This document shows positions 23,953-38,389 of a stretch of 64,000 nt of DNA, one piece after another. The translations under genes were made by a program, and so were the position numbers. The stretch is from Thuidium tamariscinum (taxonomy: Eukaryota; Streptophyta; Bryopsida; Hypnales; Thuidiaceae), in contig OX344757.2 of assembly GCA_947034885.2 (NCBI GenBank), forward strand, positions 7,192,001-7,256,000. Reading direction: 5' to 3'. The notes beneath the pieces are model-generated. The model ran no database searches and was not told the origin of the DNA. It worked only from the letters and a program-made list of their open reading frames with translations. Position 1 is the first letter of the stretch, and each line of letters begins with the position of its first letter.

Positions 23953-24416
23953 CCCACGTGACCGGACGGAGGAGGCGTAGTGTATCGGCTGCCAGCCGAC
24001 ACACTCTTCTGTACATTGTACATATTCTCTGTAGATACAGCACGGATAGACTAAATCTTCTGTGGACATTAGTTTCTTCTGTATGGATTAAACATTTTTT
24101 TGTAATCAAGACATTATAATCACATTTTTTCTAAAGCGTGCACATGGCTCACTCTCAAAGCATTCCAATGTTTCCTTTGAGAGTTTCATCATTAGGTCTT
24201 GGACTTTGGAATCGACTGATTGCAATAATGTAGGGGCAGGCACTCACTCATCTCTACAGTCTATCTACCACATGTCTCTTTCTCCACAATTAATGCTTCC
24301 TGTTGTATTGGGTCAGGCAACAGTATCGGCTACCAGCCGATACCTATTGCATGCGCTTCTTTCATCGGATGCTTATGTTGTGGAATTATGTAACCACTAA
24401 CTTATCTTCTATTCAG
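23953..24416 (+). other. Spacer or intron between the two FCP1-like units
   Basis: It carries palindromes at 23983-24001 and 24324-24342. I see no obvious exon, though a short first exon of the next unit may hide here (open frame from ATG 24206). The acceptor is CTATTCAG ending at 24416. Confidence 0.4.
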
Positions 24417-25067
24417 GAGTCCAACGTTGGGCATACACAGTCCTTTAAGAAATATGTGGTTCTAGGAGTCACGGGACTACTTTGTTATCTCGACCCGAAT
24501 ATCAAGGTGGACAAGTCAGACCCACACAGAAACGTCATTAAAAAGCCAAGGCTACTTCCTATGTTCATGACATTGTTTCAAAAGTTTCACGTAGGAATTT
24601 GGTCAAGGTTGCCAATACTTCAGCTTAGGCCTTTGCTTGCGCACTTGCTTCCAAAACATATCAGAGACAACCTAGCATTCGTTTATGGCAGAGAGTACTG
24701 TGTAGATAGCCTCAAGTTCCCGTGGTGCTACAAAATGCTCTCAATACTCCATACTAAGAGACCATCCAGGATGACATGCTTCACGGACCAAGTGCTCATC
24801 ATCGATGTGTGCCCGCTTGCGCTGAGGAGGACGCCGGATACGGCGTGCTATATTCCGCTACCATTCAACGGAGATCTCAATTTCCCCAACACTAGTAGAG
24901 TTATTCCAAACATTTCAAATGATATTATTCCTTTCATTTATCCCATGCACCAATATCAGTCAGTCTCAGAATACATCAAAGGCGCACAGAGATTGGGACA
25001 ATTGCACTATGAGGTGGCACAATCAATCAAGTATGGCAAGCCGAATTGGCAGGGGATATTCTGGTGA
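24417..25067 (+). CDS. FCP1/HAD-phosphatase-like protein, catalytic aspartates lost (copy 2, 5' end unseen)
   Basis: This 216-codon exon begins after an acceptor at 24416 and runs to TGA. It reads YVVLGVTGLLCYLD (motif I region with both Asp missing), RLLPMFMTLFQKFHVGIWSR (the FCP1 helix and WS strand), YGREYCVD and VLIIDVCPLALRRT, then a ProPheAsnGly-type tail. The block order is the same as in 23111-23952 but the sequences are strongly diverged, so it is a tandem paralogue. It has no recognisable start codon of its own; the ATG at 24303 lies within the palindrome-bearing presumed intron. Inactive as a phosphatase if the reading is right. A second exon or partial-gene reading cannot be excluded. 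Confidence 0.55.
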   Translation, partial: ESNVGHTQSFKKYVVLGVTGLLCYLDPNIKVDKSDPHRNVIKKPRLLPMFMTLFQKFHVGIWSRLPILQLRPLLAHLLPKHIRDNLAFVYGREYCVDSLKFPWCYKMLSILHTKRPSRMTCFTDQVLIIDVCPLALRRTPDTACYIPLPFNGDLNFPNTSRVIPNISNDIIPFIYPMHQYQSVSEYIKGAQRLGQLHYEVAQSIKYGKPNWQGIFW

Positions 25068-25650
25068 TTCACCCTACATCGTGTCAGTCGCCAGCCGATA
25101 CAACGTCACTGGAATCGGGGAGGCTGCAAGACCTTCATGTCTCGTACACTTTTTCAGAAATAGGAACAACTGATTTCAGAGCCAGTCCTATCGAGTCCAT
25201 TGCCTCTTCACTGGAAGACCTGCTCTCTGGAGTTTTCGGAGGGGGATATCGGCTGCCTGCTGATACTCCGGATTTTATTACTTGGATCGGATGGACTAGG
25301 GTTTAGGGTTTAAGGTCGACAATTTGTCGCGCTTCATCTTACAGATGAATGCTGTAGCCACTTGTCACTTGATGCACTTAGGACACTTTCATAGGTCTAG
25401 GTGCTCTAGTGTATGATGTTAGGAATCGGCTGCCAGTATCAGGCGCCAGCCGATACGGGCTCACAAATTAGGACACAACAGACGTGTTTATTTAACAAAA
25501 AAATTTCATAAACTATTACCTCTGAACTCTTTTATGGGCCAGGTGTTTTGATACTTTGGTTTCTTTAGTGGTTGTAGCCATTTTGGTTCATTGCTTGTGG
25601 CACACAAAACTATGCATTCGACTATATCAGCTGACGGCCGATTTATTTCT
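25068..25650. other. Right subterminal region of the giant element
   Basis: No coding exon is recognised. It contains palindromes at 25082, 25247, 25438 and 25625 and a telomere-like GGGTTTAGGGTTTAAGG stretch at about 25301. Confidence 0.5.
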
Positions 25651-25683
25651 GGACTATGGATTTGTCCATAATTAGTTAAATAT
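25651..25683 (-). repeat. Right terminal inverted repeat of the giant element
   Basis: GGACTATGGATTTGTCC followed by ATAATTAGTTAAATAT is the reverse complement of the left end apart from the left end's 19-bp duplication and one mismatch. A palindrome copy (25625-25643) lies directly inside it. Confidence 0.75.
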
Positions 25684-26879
25684 TAGTTGAAGCAAAATTT
25701 AGTCAGTTTTGAGAACATTGACCCCTACTGCATAATTGCACATGCCCCTAACCAATGATCTCAAAACAAGTTAACAAGTTAAGGGTTTTTTAGCCAAGTG
25801 TTCATTTTTGGAAGATTTGTTTGGAATTTACACTAAGGGCATGGAAAAATTAAGTAGAAACCAAACAAAGTTTAGCCAATTCTAGAATTACTGCCCCTAA
25901 TCAAAAAAATTCATGTTGTGTTGAAATGTAAAATTCATTTTCAAGTTTTTTAGAGTTGGAATTGCCTTTTGTTGAGTTCCATATGATGATGCTTTGTTTT
26001 CTATGTGAGTAGGGAGAAACTATATTTTAGGAGTGACTTTGTTTTAATGTCAAACTAAAAGCAAGCCAAAAGTTCAAGTCTATTTTTATAAGTAGTTTTC
26101 TAAAAATTTCCCCCCTACTTTCATGAGCCTCTACAACAATTTTAATTTGTTGCCCCAAAATTCTAATTCTCCATTTGCAAAGTGCAATTGTTGTAGGATT
26201 TCAAAAAAATTTGGACTTTTGTACAAGGCTTGGCCAATTTGAGGTGCATATAAATTTGCCAAAGCTACATCCAATCCAATCTAATGGTATAATCCATAAT
26301 GGCACATATTCCAAATTAACAGTTGTACCCAATTTAATCTAATAACTTTCTCTATAAAAGTGTGTTAAGATTCCATGCTTTAGATATTGATTAAACTAAT
26401 TTCCATCTAAAAGTTGTTGTAGGAGATTGCCCTAAGTAATACCAGATCTCTTCTAATGATATACTATTGAATGATGCTTTCTATAAGTTTACATCTAACC
26501 TATTCTACTAGAACACTTTCAATTGTAGTTGCACATCCTTTTAAACTTACATCTGACCCACTCTCATAGTACACTCTATATTTGCACATTCTTCTAATTT
26601 TCATTCAACCAACTTTAATAAGACTCTCTATAAAAATTTATACTAAATATCCATTCTTTTTTACTTCAATTTTTTAAATTAAAAAAAACATAATAAACGA
26701 TCAATAGCAAGATAACATTCAATCATATAGACATGACTTTAGAATGAAAAATCTATAAATCTCATTTGCAAATTTACACCACATCATTTGTATAGATTAC
26801 ATTTTATAATATCTCTTTAATAAATATTCAAATCAAGTTTATTGAAAAGAAATTGTTAACCCATGAAGGTTCAAATACA
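25684..26879. other. AT-rich intergenic DNA, nothing recognised
   Basis: I see no gene, RNA gene or repeat structure that I can define here. It directly flanks the giant element and has no palindrome copies. Confidence 0.5.
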
Positions 26880-27586
26880 ATTTTTTGGCAACATAGCGAT
26901 TTTGGGTAGCCTACTATAGATGGAGTTTTGTTTTGTTTTCTTTGAAAATTTCACATAATATGTGTCCAAGGAGTATCTTTAAGCCCAACAATTTTTATAA
27001 CTTTTGATTGCATGCTTAAAAAATTATTGCATAATATGGCATTTTCATCATTCAGTGGGCAGTCCAATTAGCTAATAAAACTTCTTCAAAAATCACTTTT
27101 TTAAGAAATAAAAATTTGAAATTGATTTTTGAGATTTATATATATGTCAGGAGCTTCCAATCATTCCATTTCGATTCATGAGATGAAAGTTATGAGGAGT
27201 TTAGTTTGTGGTTTAGGTATGAAGTCTAAGAAAATTATACCTACTTGCAAACTAATATTCATAACTTTCATCTCATAAATCAAAATAGAATGACTCAAAG
27301 CTTTCAACATATATATAAATCTAGAGAATCAATTTCAAATTTTTATTTCTTAAAAAAGTGATTTTTGAAGAAGTTTTATTAGCTACTTGGGTTGTCCACC
27401 TAATGATGAAAATGACATATTATGCAATAACTTATTAACCATGTAGTCAAAGGTATGAAATTTTTTGGGTCTTAAAGCTATTCCTTAAGGACATATTGCA
27501 TGAAAAATTCAAATAAAAAAATAAAAAGCTCCATCCATAGTGAATTGCCCAAAATGGCAAAATTGCTATATTGCCGAAAAATGGTG
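26880..27586. mobile_element. Foldback element, about 700 bp, with arms of about 340 bp
   Basis: The left arm (from GGCAACATAGCGATTTTGGG at about 26886) is mirrored by the right arm ending in CAAAATTGCTATATTGCCG at about 27577. Matching internal blocks include AATTTGAAATTGATTTTTGA and the reverse of TTCATAACTTTCATCTCAT. The centre lies near 27230. It has no coding potential. It would form a long imperfect hairpin. Confidence 0.85.
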
Positions 27587-27734
27587 TTTGGACATTTAGG
27601 GGTTAAAGAATGCCAAATCAGTATTTCCAACAAGAATTAAGCAATGCTAAGGAGTCATTGATCATTAAATTGGTTTATTTTGGCCTTTCTTGAGATTCAT
27701 TTAGGGATTCATAGAAATTCCTCTACAAGTTTGA

Positions 27735-28668
27735 TTAACCCCTAAAGGACCAAGCCCTGTTTTCTGCCCCAAAACACTAAAAACTGCCAATTCTATAGCA
27801 AAGAGTAAAAACATATTTTAATTAATTTTTTTCCACATCTAACCGTATGATCTTATACCTCACTAGTATAAGATAGTGTGGAAAAAAATTCAGAATTTTT
27901 GACCACACAGATTGCAAGATACTTGCATTTAAAGTGGGAAAAACAAGTTTTTCAACACATTGCGGGACTGGATTTTTTGACTTTGAACATTTTTAACTTA
28001 AAAATTTTGCACTAAAGAGTTTTGAGCTTTAATTATTTATAGTGAAAAATTGAGTTGAGAATCTAGGAAAAAATAAATAAATTCAAAAAAACTTAATTTT
28101 CATTCTTAAAAAAAATGTTAAGTAGAAGTAGGTATGAGATAGAAGGAAAATCTAAAATATTAATATCTTTTAAATGGAATTAAAATGCACTAATCCTAAT
28201 GGTGAGATTGTTCTAGCAAGTAAACTAAACCATGAAAAATTTATTTTTTTGAAAAATTGCAAAAATTGCATCCAGAAATGAATCCTACAAGTTATTTTTT
28301 TCAAGAAAATGCTCTAATTGCCCGAAAAACAAGAATGTCCATAACTTTCTCATAACAAATCCAAATAAAATGAATCAAAGCTTCCTAGATAAGCAAAAAT
28401 ATAATCTATAAGAAAAAAAATTCAAAAAAAAAAAATTCAATTTTTTTCTTTGCTGCCCGAACTGCCCGCCGTCCCCTATTTTGAGCTTATTTGGGCATAA
28501 CTTTTGTTCCCGGGCACCGATTGAAAAAAAAATTATATTCCCATGAAGATATTCAATTTTTCTATCTCCAAAAAAAATTTCAAAAAATTAGGACAAAAAT
28601 TCAGCCCATAGGTACCTGCCCGAAATTGCATTTGTCCCCCGAAGGGACAATGGTCCTTTAGGGGTTAA
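27735..28668. mobile_element. TTAA-flanked 934-bp element (piggyBac-like ends), non-coding
   Basis: Starts TTAACCCCTAAAGGACCA and ends TGGTCCTTTAGGGGTTAA, so TTAA lies at both borders with a CCCCTAAAGGACCA inverted repeat. TTAA targets and CCC-type ends are typical of piggyBac-like elements. The interior has only short AT-rich frames. A second full member is at 53272-54194 and a partial inverted relative begins at 63571. Confidence 0.75.
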
Positions 28669-29005
28669 ATTTTTTTTTTTAAAAGATTAGAGGTGAATGA
28701 AAATTTCTTAAGAAGTTTCCTTCATAGAAACTACTTCAAAAATATTCTATATTACTAGAAGCTTCTTGAAATCTTCTTAGCAAAACTTTCGAGCTTATTG
28801 AGAAACTTTCTAAATAGTACTATGTAATAAAGAAGGAAGTCAAAGTAGAAATGATTTTTAATCTCCACATTGAATTCCTTGAAATTCTAGTTTTTTGTCT
28901 AAATGTTTCTATAATAGTGTTTTTGTTAAAACAATATTGTTGCAATATTGCTTTTGTATTGCAATAGTGTGCTTTTCAATACTATATTGTGTGAATACTA
29001 AGAAC

Positions 29006-29311
29006 GGAAATTTCGTTAAAATGGCGCCATTTCGTTAAATTGGCGCTTTTGAGCAGTTTAGACTGCGCGGTCTGAACCGTTTTTTCTATCCTAGGATCTA
29101 CACCTGTACTAGATTTTGAAAATCTACAACTCTCCTAGATTTCTGAAATCTATACCAATCCTAGATTTTTTAGATTGTTTGGTCTAATATCTATGCTTGT
29201 CATAGATTTCAGAAATCTAAAAGTGTCCTAGATATTAGCAATGTATACTTGTCCTAGATGTCAAGGTGTGAAAATGGCATGTGGAATACCGCCATTTTAA
29301 CGAAATTCCCC
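29006..29311 (+). mobile_element. MITE, GGAAATTTCGTTAAAATGGC family, copy 1
   Basis: Inverted ends GGAAATTTCGTTAAAATGGC and CCATTTTAACGAAATTCCC. The interior carries repeated small palindromes of the form CTAGATTTCTGAAATCTA. It is nearly the exact reverse complement of copy 2. Confidence 0.85.
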
Positions 29312-29760
29312 ATTAAAACAACATAGTTTCAATAGAGGATTACTTTCTTGATGATGTCCATTACACAATTTTAGATACCTTCCTACACAATAATAGGATG
29401 AAAAAGGTTTTTTTTCCCTAGAATCCCTACTCCATGCTCACTTTTTCTTGCTCCTTGCTCCCTGCTCACAACTCAGTGCTCACATACCAACATTCTTCCT
29501 TCAATTTATACCTATCCTAGATTTTTGAAATATAAATATGTTTTAGGTGGTTTTAATTGTGCAGTGTGAAATCAATACCTATGTCTAAAATCTATACTTT
29601 TCCTAGATGCCACTTATATGATTTTGAATGGTTTGAAAAATGACATATGAAATATAGGTAGAACCTCTCTCAATGCATAGTGTTGGAACTAAGCATTAAG
29701 AGAGGTTTTTGCATGTGAGAGAGGTGCAACAAATGGCCATTTACCTAGCCATTTACCTAG

Positions 29761-30071
29761 ATGGGGAATTTCGTTAAAATGGCGGTATTCCACATGCCAT
29801 TTTCACACCTTGACATCTAGGACAAGTATACATTGCTAATATCTAGGACACTTTTAGATTTCTGAAATCTATGACAAGCATAGATATTAGATCAAACAAT
29901 CTAAAAAATCTAGGATTGGTATAGATTTCAGAAATCTAGGAGAGTTGTAGATTTCCAAAATCTAGTATAGGTGTAGATCCTAGGATAGAAAAAACGGTTC
30001 AGACCGCGCAGTCTAAACTGCTCAAAAGCGCCAATTTAACAAAATGGCGCCATTTTAACGAAATTTCCCAT
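29761..30071 (-). mobile_element. MITE, same family, copy 2 in inverted orientation
   Basis: Ends ATGGGGAATTTCGTTAAAAT and TTTAACGAAATTTCCCAT. Opposed to copy 1 across a 450-bp spacer, so together they could form a 300-bp-stem hairpin. CTAG borders both sides and may be a short target duplication. Confidence 0.85.
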
Positions 30072-30102
30072 CTAGCCATTTACTAATACATCAACTTCCA
30101 AT

Positions 30103-30414
30103 ATGGTGAATTTTGTTAAAATGGCGGTATTCCATTAGTTTGACACTTTTTATAGTTCAAACCAGATGATCTGCAATCAAAACCCGTCATAGATTTTTGA
30201 AATCTATACATGTTGTAGATGTACAAAATCTACACTTGTCCAAGATGTTTCAGACCACGCAGTCCAAAATCTAAATCACTTATAGATTTAGGAAATCTAC
30301 ATGCAATTCATATGTCTAAAAGTCTATACTAGTCCTAGATGTCAATTTCTAGTTCAGACTGTGCGATCTCAAAAATGGCATATGGGATACTACCATTTTA
30401 ATGAAATTTGCCAT
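30103..30414 (+). mobile_element. MITE, same family, diverged copy 3
   Basis: Starts ATGGTGAATTTTGTTAAAAT and ends CATTTTAATGAAATTTGCC. The interior keeps the TAGATTT and TGAAATCTA motifs and the CAGACCACGCAGTC-like segment, but is clearly older than copies 1 and 2. Confidence 0.75.
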
Positions 30415-30552
30415 CAACACTATTTTTCAAAAAATGTTCCTCAAATTGGCCCCACCTACAAACTCAATTATCAACAAGTTTGCCTGTATTGAAATTCACC
30501 ATATATTTATGAACAAATCTATGAAACTCACCATATATCTATGAACAAATTG

Positions 30553-30765
30553 GACTTCTGTACCTACCCCAACTGGAGACTCCGTCATCTCTCAAAAATC
30601 TTCCTCATCCTGCACATCCACACTCAGTACGAAATTTCATAGGAAGTTATACTGAAAAAACTGATGTCAACTAATTTGACTGTTGTACTACCTACCCCAA
30701 CTGGACTCTCATCTCTCAAAAATCTTCCTCCTCCCGCCTGCACATGATCCTCACTGCGAAATGCT
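30553..30765. repeat. Tandem duplication of a segment of about 80 bp
   Basis: CTACCCCAACTGGA followed by CATCTCTCAAAAATCTTCCT occurs twice (about 30562-30608 and 30692-30733), followed by similar cytosine-rich text. There is no clear reading frame. Confidence 0.6.
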
Positions 30766-31775
30766 CGTGACATCGAATCCGCTTTACCAAATTTCTCCCC
30801 ATTCTGTCTGCAAGTTCCCTTCCAATGAAAGAATGCCAGAACCCCTCCTCCAGTTCCACCCGTCATGATCAAGAGGCCACAAGGAAGAAAAAGATCAACG
30901 TCCATTGCCAATAACGGGCAATAATCGTGCCATCTTGTGAACTTCGTGCACAGCTTCGAAGAAATCTCAAACTGTCAACCCTCCCCAATTCGGTCACAGC
31001 TAGCGGAGTCTTTTGTTCCAGTGTTCAGTTTCCAATCGGACCGTACATCCTCCTATTACAAGTCTGAATTCAACTTTACACATGGCGCTGTAAGATGGTG
31101 GGTGCGGCTTTCTTTTCTTCAGCCGTAAAATTAGAAATCACGAAAGTTCTCCAAAAGAATTTAACTCCAAGCGTTATAAAAGATCGATCGTTAAAGTTCT
31201 GCACCAGCGAGCGCGATCCAGTCCTGAGCAGATAATAATTGTTCCTCAGTTGCAGATCGACAAAGTTTTTCTTTTCCTGCGGCGTGTCGATCAATTCTAG
31301 AGGCTCGAAATGCGCGCTGGAAGCGGAACCCACTGTCAGTATCGTCACTAGAGGTGTAGACAGCGTAGCTTCTGGTGTGCTTCACGGGAATTTGTTCAAA
31401 CTTGTTCTTCTGGCCGCGCAACTGGCGTGGTTGACCGTAAGCTGGATCTGGTTAACCCTTCAAGGACGCTGCGGACCAGAGTCTCACTGTGGTTCGATGG
31501 ATGACAGACAGAAGTGCAGATATTCATCAGGCCTTGGAATTTTGTGCGAAAATTCACCCAGGGAAGTAGTTTGACCTCCACTGAGTGGGTTTTTTGGATT
31601 TTTATTATGCAGTGCAGATGATTCACACTGTACCAAAAAATGATTTCCACGTGCGGTGACCTCCCCGTCCGTCCGAAGAGGATTGAGGGATAGTGTACTT
31701 GAATGTACGATGATTCGAGGTAGCTCCACACTAGCTACTGTAGTTGCCAGGAATTCAAACAGTTCCTCTTATTCC
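30766..31775. other. Gene-free stretch upstream of the carboxypeptidase gene
   Basis: Moderate GC content, with short open frames on both strands that I cannot assign to any family. It probably contains distal promoter sequence of the gene starting at 31917. Confidence 0.4.
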
Positions 31776-31783
31776 ATATAAAG
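31776..31783 (+). promoter_or_regulatory. Candidate TATA box of the serine carboxypeptidase gene
   Basis: ATATAAAG lies about 134 bp before the proposed start codon, which would allow a leader of roughly 100 bp. Spacing and sequence are typical; transcription start is not shown. Confidence 0.55.
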
Positions 31784-31916
31784 GAGACGTGCTGGCGCAG
31801 TTGAGTTGCTAGCTCAAGAACCGTGATATGTTGTAACTTACTGCGTGAAGGAGGTCATATAGAACTTTTTGTTTCTGACAGGGAAGAATAATTCCTTGAC
31901 AGTTTGTTCTTACAAG

Positions 31917-36706
<4,790 letters not shown>

Positions 36707-36785
36707 AATGCTTTCTTTCAGGTTCACGGATCCACACCATACTTGGGCTCTGTGATTGTTTCAATAACCGCTTTGGTTTATCAAC

Positions 36786-36791
36786 AATAAA
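36786..36791 (+). terminator. Candidate poly(A) signal of the carboxypeptidase gene
   Basis: AATAAA lies 80 nt after the TGA at 36704-36706, at a normal distance for a plant 3' end. Confidence 0.5.
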
Positions 36792-38066
36792 GGAAATTCT
36801 GTGGTTTGGGAATGAAAGAGCGGCTTGATCCCATCACCCATCTGTGGCCTGTCGTTGCATTGTTCATTGATTGTTAAGAGCTTCAATATAGAATAGCACG
36901 TGAAACATGACGAAGTTTTGACGTGGTTTGCCTTGAGGTTCATAACTTCATTTCTTTGAGCATGGGCAGCAAAGGTTATGCTTCTCACTTGCGGCAAACT
37001 TGAATATTTTTAGAATATGTGACTTTTGACAAACAACAAACATAAAGAGTTTTGGATTACATGGCAAAGCTCATTGTTGGACAACATTCTATTTCATTTT
37101 TGTTGTTCTATCACTATAGTGTACAGTGAAAAGGGACACTATGTTTTTGAGGGTTTGAAGATATAAAATAAAGTAGTCTATAATAGGGGGAAGATTCATA
37201 TAAGACACTTGGGAAATGATCCATTAAACTCTTGCATCAACTCTTGTCAAACTTTTTCTATAAATGAGATTTGGGCTACATTAGGTTGAGTTAGTGGCCA
37301 CAATCAATGTCTTGGGATGATGGTGATGAAATAACTAGCAATTGCAATAGGAACTTCTACCTTTTGAATGTAAATTCATTGTACAAAGTGACTTTAATAG
37401 GCCTTCATGATGTGGTCATGTTAGGGGATATTGTAAGTACGTGGTCATCTTACTCACCTAAAGTAGTTACAATATTTACATTATTTGTTGATTTGAGAAT
37501 AGCCTATAGACTCTTTTGGGCCAATTGGAAAGCTTACTTCAAAAATTTATTACAAAAAATAACAACAGCACAAACCAGCATAGACTCGTTTACTCGTATC
37601 ATTCTATGGAATCAAGCGAACCTTGTCACATCGATTTATGTTGCAGACCCTTCGTCAATGTCTCGTGTCTCGCACTGACTAGAGAAGAAACTGCTTCAGT
37701 AGCACCGCCACCACCAAAAGCCGTAATCAGCTGAAGTTCAGATGCCCTCACATCTGCTTCAGACTTCAGACCCTCCTCGTTCTTTCACATCTGCAAACAT
37801 CCAAGAGAAATACAAAAACACCAGAGAATCGAAAGAAAGCTTTAGGGTTTAGGAGGATTCACAATCTGCATGACGAGCCGGTCACTCTCTGGCTCCACAT
37901 GAGATCATTCGAAGCTTCCCGCGCTGTCCAGCCCAGATTAAATAAATGCCAGACATAACGTGAGTAGCTTTTGATTTGTTCAGGTGGAGTTCTCAAGAAA
38001 ATGGCCCACATTATTATTTTTTTCATAACTTGATTTCTTTCAATGCTCCGAAATTGTCTGCCTGAG
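36792..38066. other. Intergenic stretch, no gene recognised
   Basis: AT-rich to about 37.6 kb, then less so. A GGGTTTAGGAGG-type motif near 37850 and a pyrimidine-rich segment could belong to a promoter for the possible locus to the right. No coding motif recognised. Confidence 0.4.
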
Positions 38067-38087
38067 CCCTAAACCCTGAACCCTAAA
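38067..38087 (+). promoter_or_regulatory. Telo-box-like motifs before a possible gene
   Basis: CCCTAAACCCTGAACCCTAA lies 25-45 bp before the ATG at 38111. Telo boxes (AAACCCTA) are common near plant transcription starts, especially of genes for growth and translation. Confidence 0.4.
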
Positions 38088-38110
38088 AACAACCGTGACC
38101 GTAACCGTAA

Positions 38111-38389
38111 ATGAGCAGATTCGGCATCTTGATCATGTCAAGATTGGTATGCCTTGTATTGGTTGCGTCTGCCATTGGAGTGTTTTACGCTGGAGTCAGC
38201 AGCTTCAGGGCCAGGAGAGTTTGGGTGCAGGGTTGCTGGGGTTCCGACGTTTATGACGTTCATGGAAGAAGAGGAAAAGGGTTATCTATCAGTTTTATTA
38301 TCTGCCGATGGTGCCGCATCCGCTGGACATTCAACCTCATGCTAGGGATACAGACTCTGAGGTATATTCTGATTTTGGTAATTGGTTAG
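38111..38389 (+). CDS. Possible small membrane protein or first exon, unidentified
   Basis: A 92-codon open frame starts just after telo-box-like motifs. Its N-terminal part (LVCLVLVASAIGVFYAGV) is a clear hydrophobic segment followed by basic residues (RARRVWVQ). After that the sequence is not typical of coding DNA. A donor-like GTATGC at 38147 and acceptor-like CAG sites suggest that only a first exon may be real. I do not recognise a family. Downstream sequence to about 40.3 kb has moderate base composition and may hold further exons or a non-coding RNA. Treat as a lead, not a gene. Confidence 0.22.
   Translation: MSRFGILIMSRLVCLVLVASAIGVFYAGVSSFRARRVWVQGCWGSDVYDVHGRRGKGLSISFIICRWCRIRWTFNLMLGIQTLRYILILVIG

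Larger units (their letters stand above)
6090..25643. repeat. Family of 26 dispersed 19-bp palindromes, consensus TATCGGCTGSCAGCCGATA
   Basis: Each copy has two 9-bp arms around one G/C; T-A ends often change to TG...CA. Starts of the 19-mers: 6090, 6573, 6658, 15556, 15644, 16928, 17282, 17705, 18461, 18762, 18845, 18902, 18992, 19964, 20556, 21977, 22604, 22983, 23018, 23983, 24324, 25082, 25247, 25438 and 25625, plus a broken partner at 25423 fused to 25438. I saw none outside the giant element and none within the nested insertion 7603-14388. Arm changes are few. Three copies lie in coding sequence, most others in introns, leaders or spacers. A copy could act as a DNA-binding site or as an RNA hairpin. 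The sequence contains CG and CTG/CAG methylation contexts. Confidence 0.9.
5853..25683. mobile_element. Giant DNA transposon (about 19.8 kb, about 13 kb without nested insertion) with palindrome family
   Basis: The two ends carry matching inverted repeats. The outermost 22 bp (5853-5874 and 25683-25662, including TTTAACTAATTATGGACAA) are identical, and the match continues to CATAGTCC on both sides. A TA dinucleotide flanks TTTAAC on each side, so a 2-bp TA target duplication is possible. The exact ends may be off by 2-4 bp. The interval holds divergent multi-exon genes (minus 6696-17638; plus 18716-25067). All 26 copies of a 19-bp palindrome in the window lie within it. Reading frames are damaged, so this copy is probably inactive. 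The superfamily is unclear. Confidence 0.75.

Noticed and set aside
6090-25643. Palindromes as a CRISPR array
   Set aside because: Spacing is irregular (tens to thousands of bases), there are no unique spacers of fixed length, and the host is a plant.
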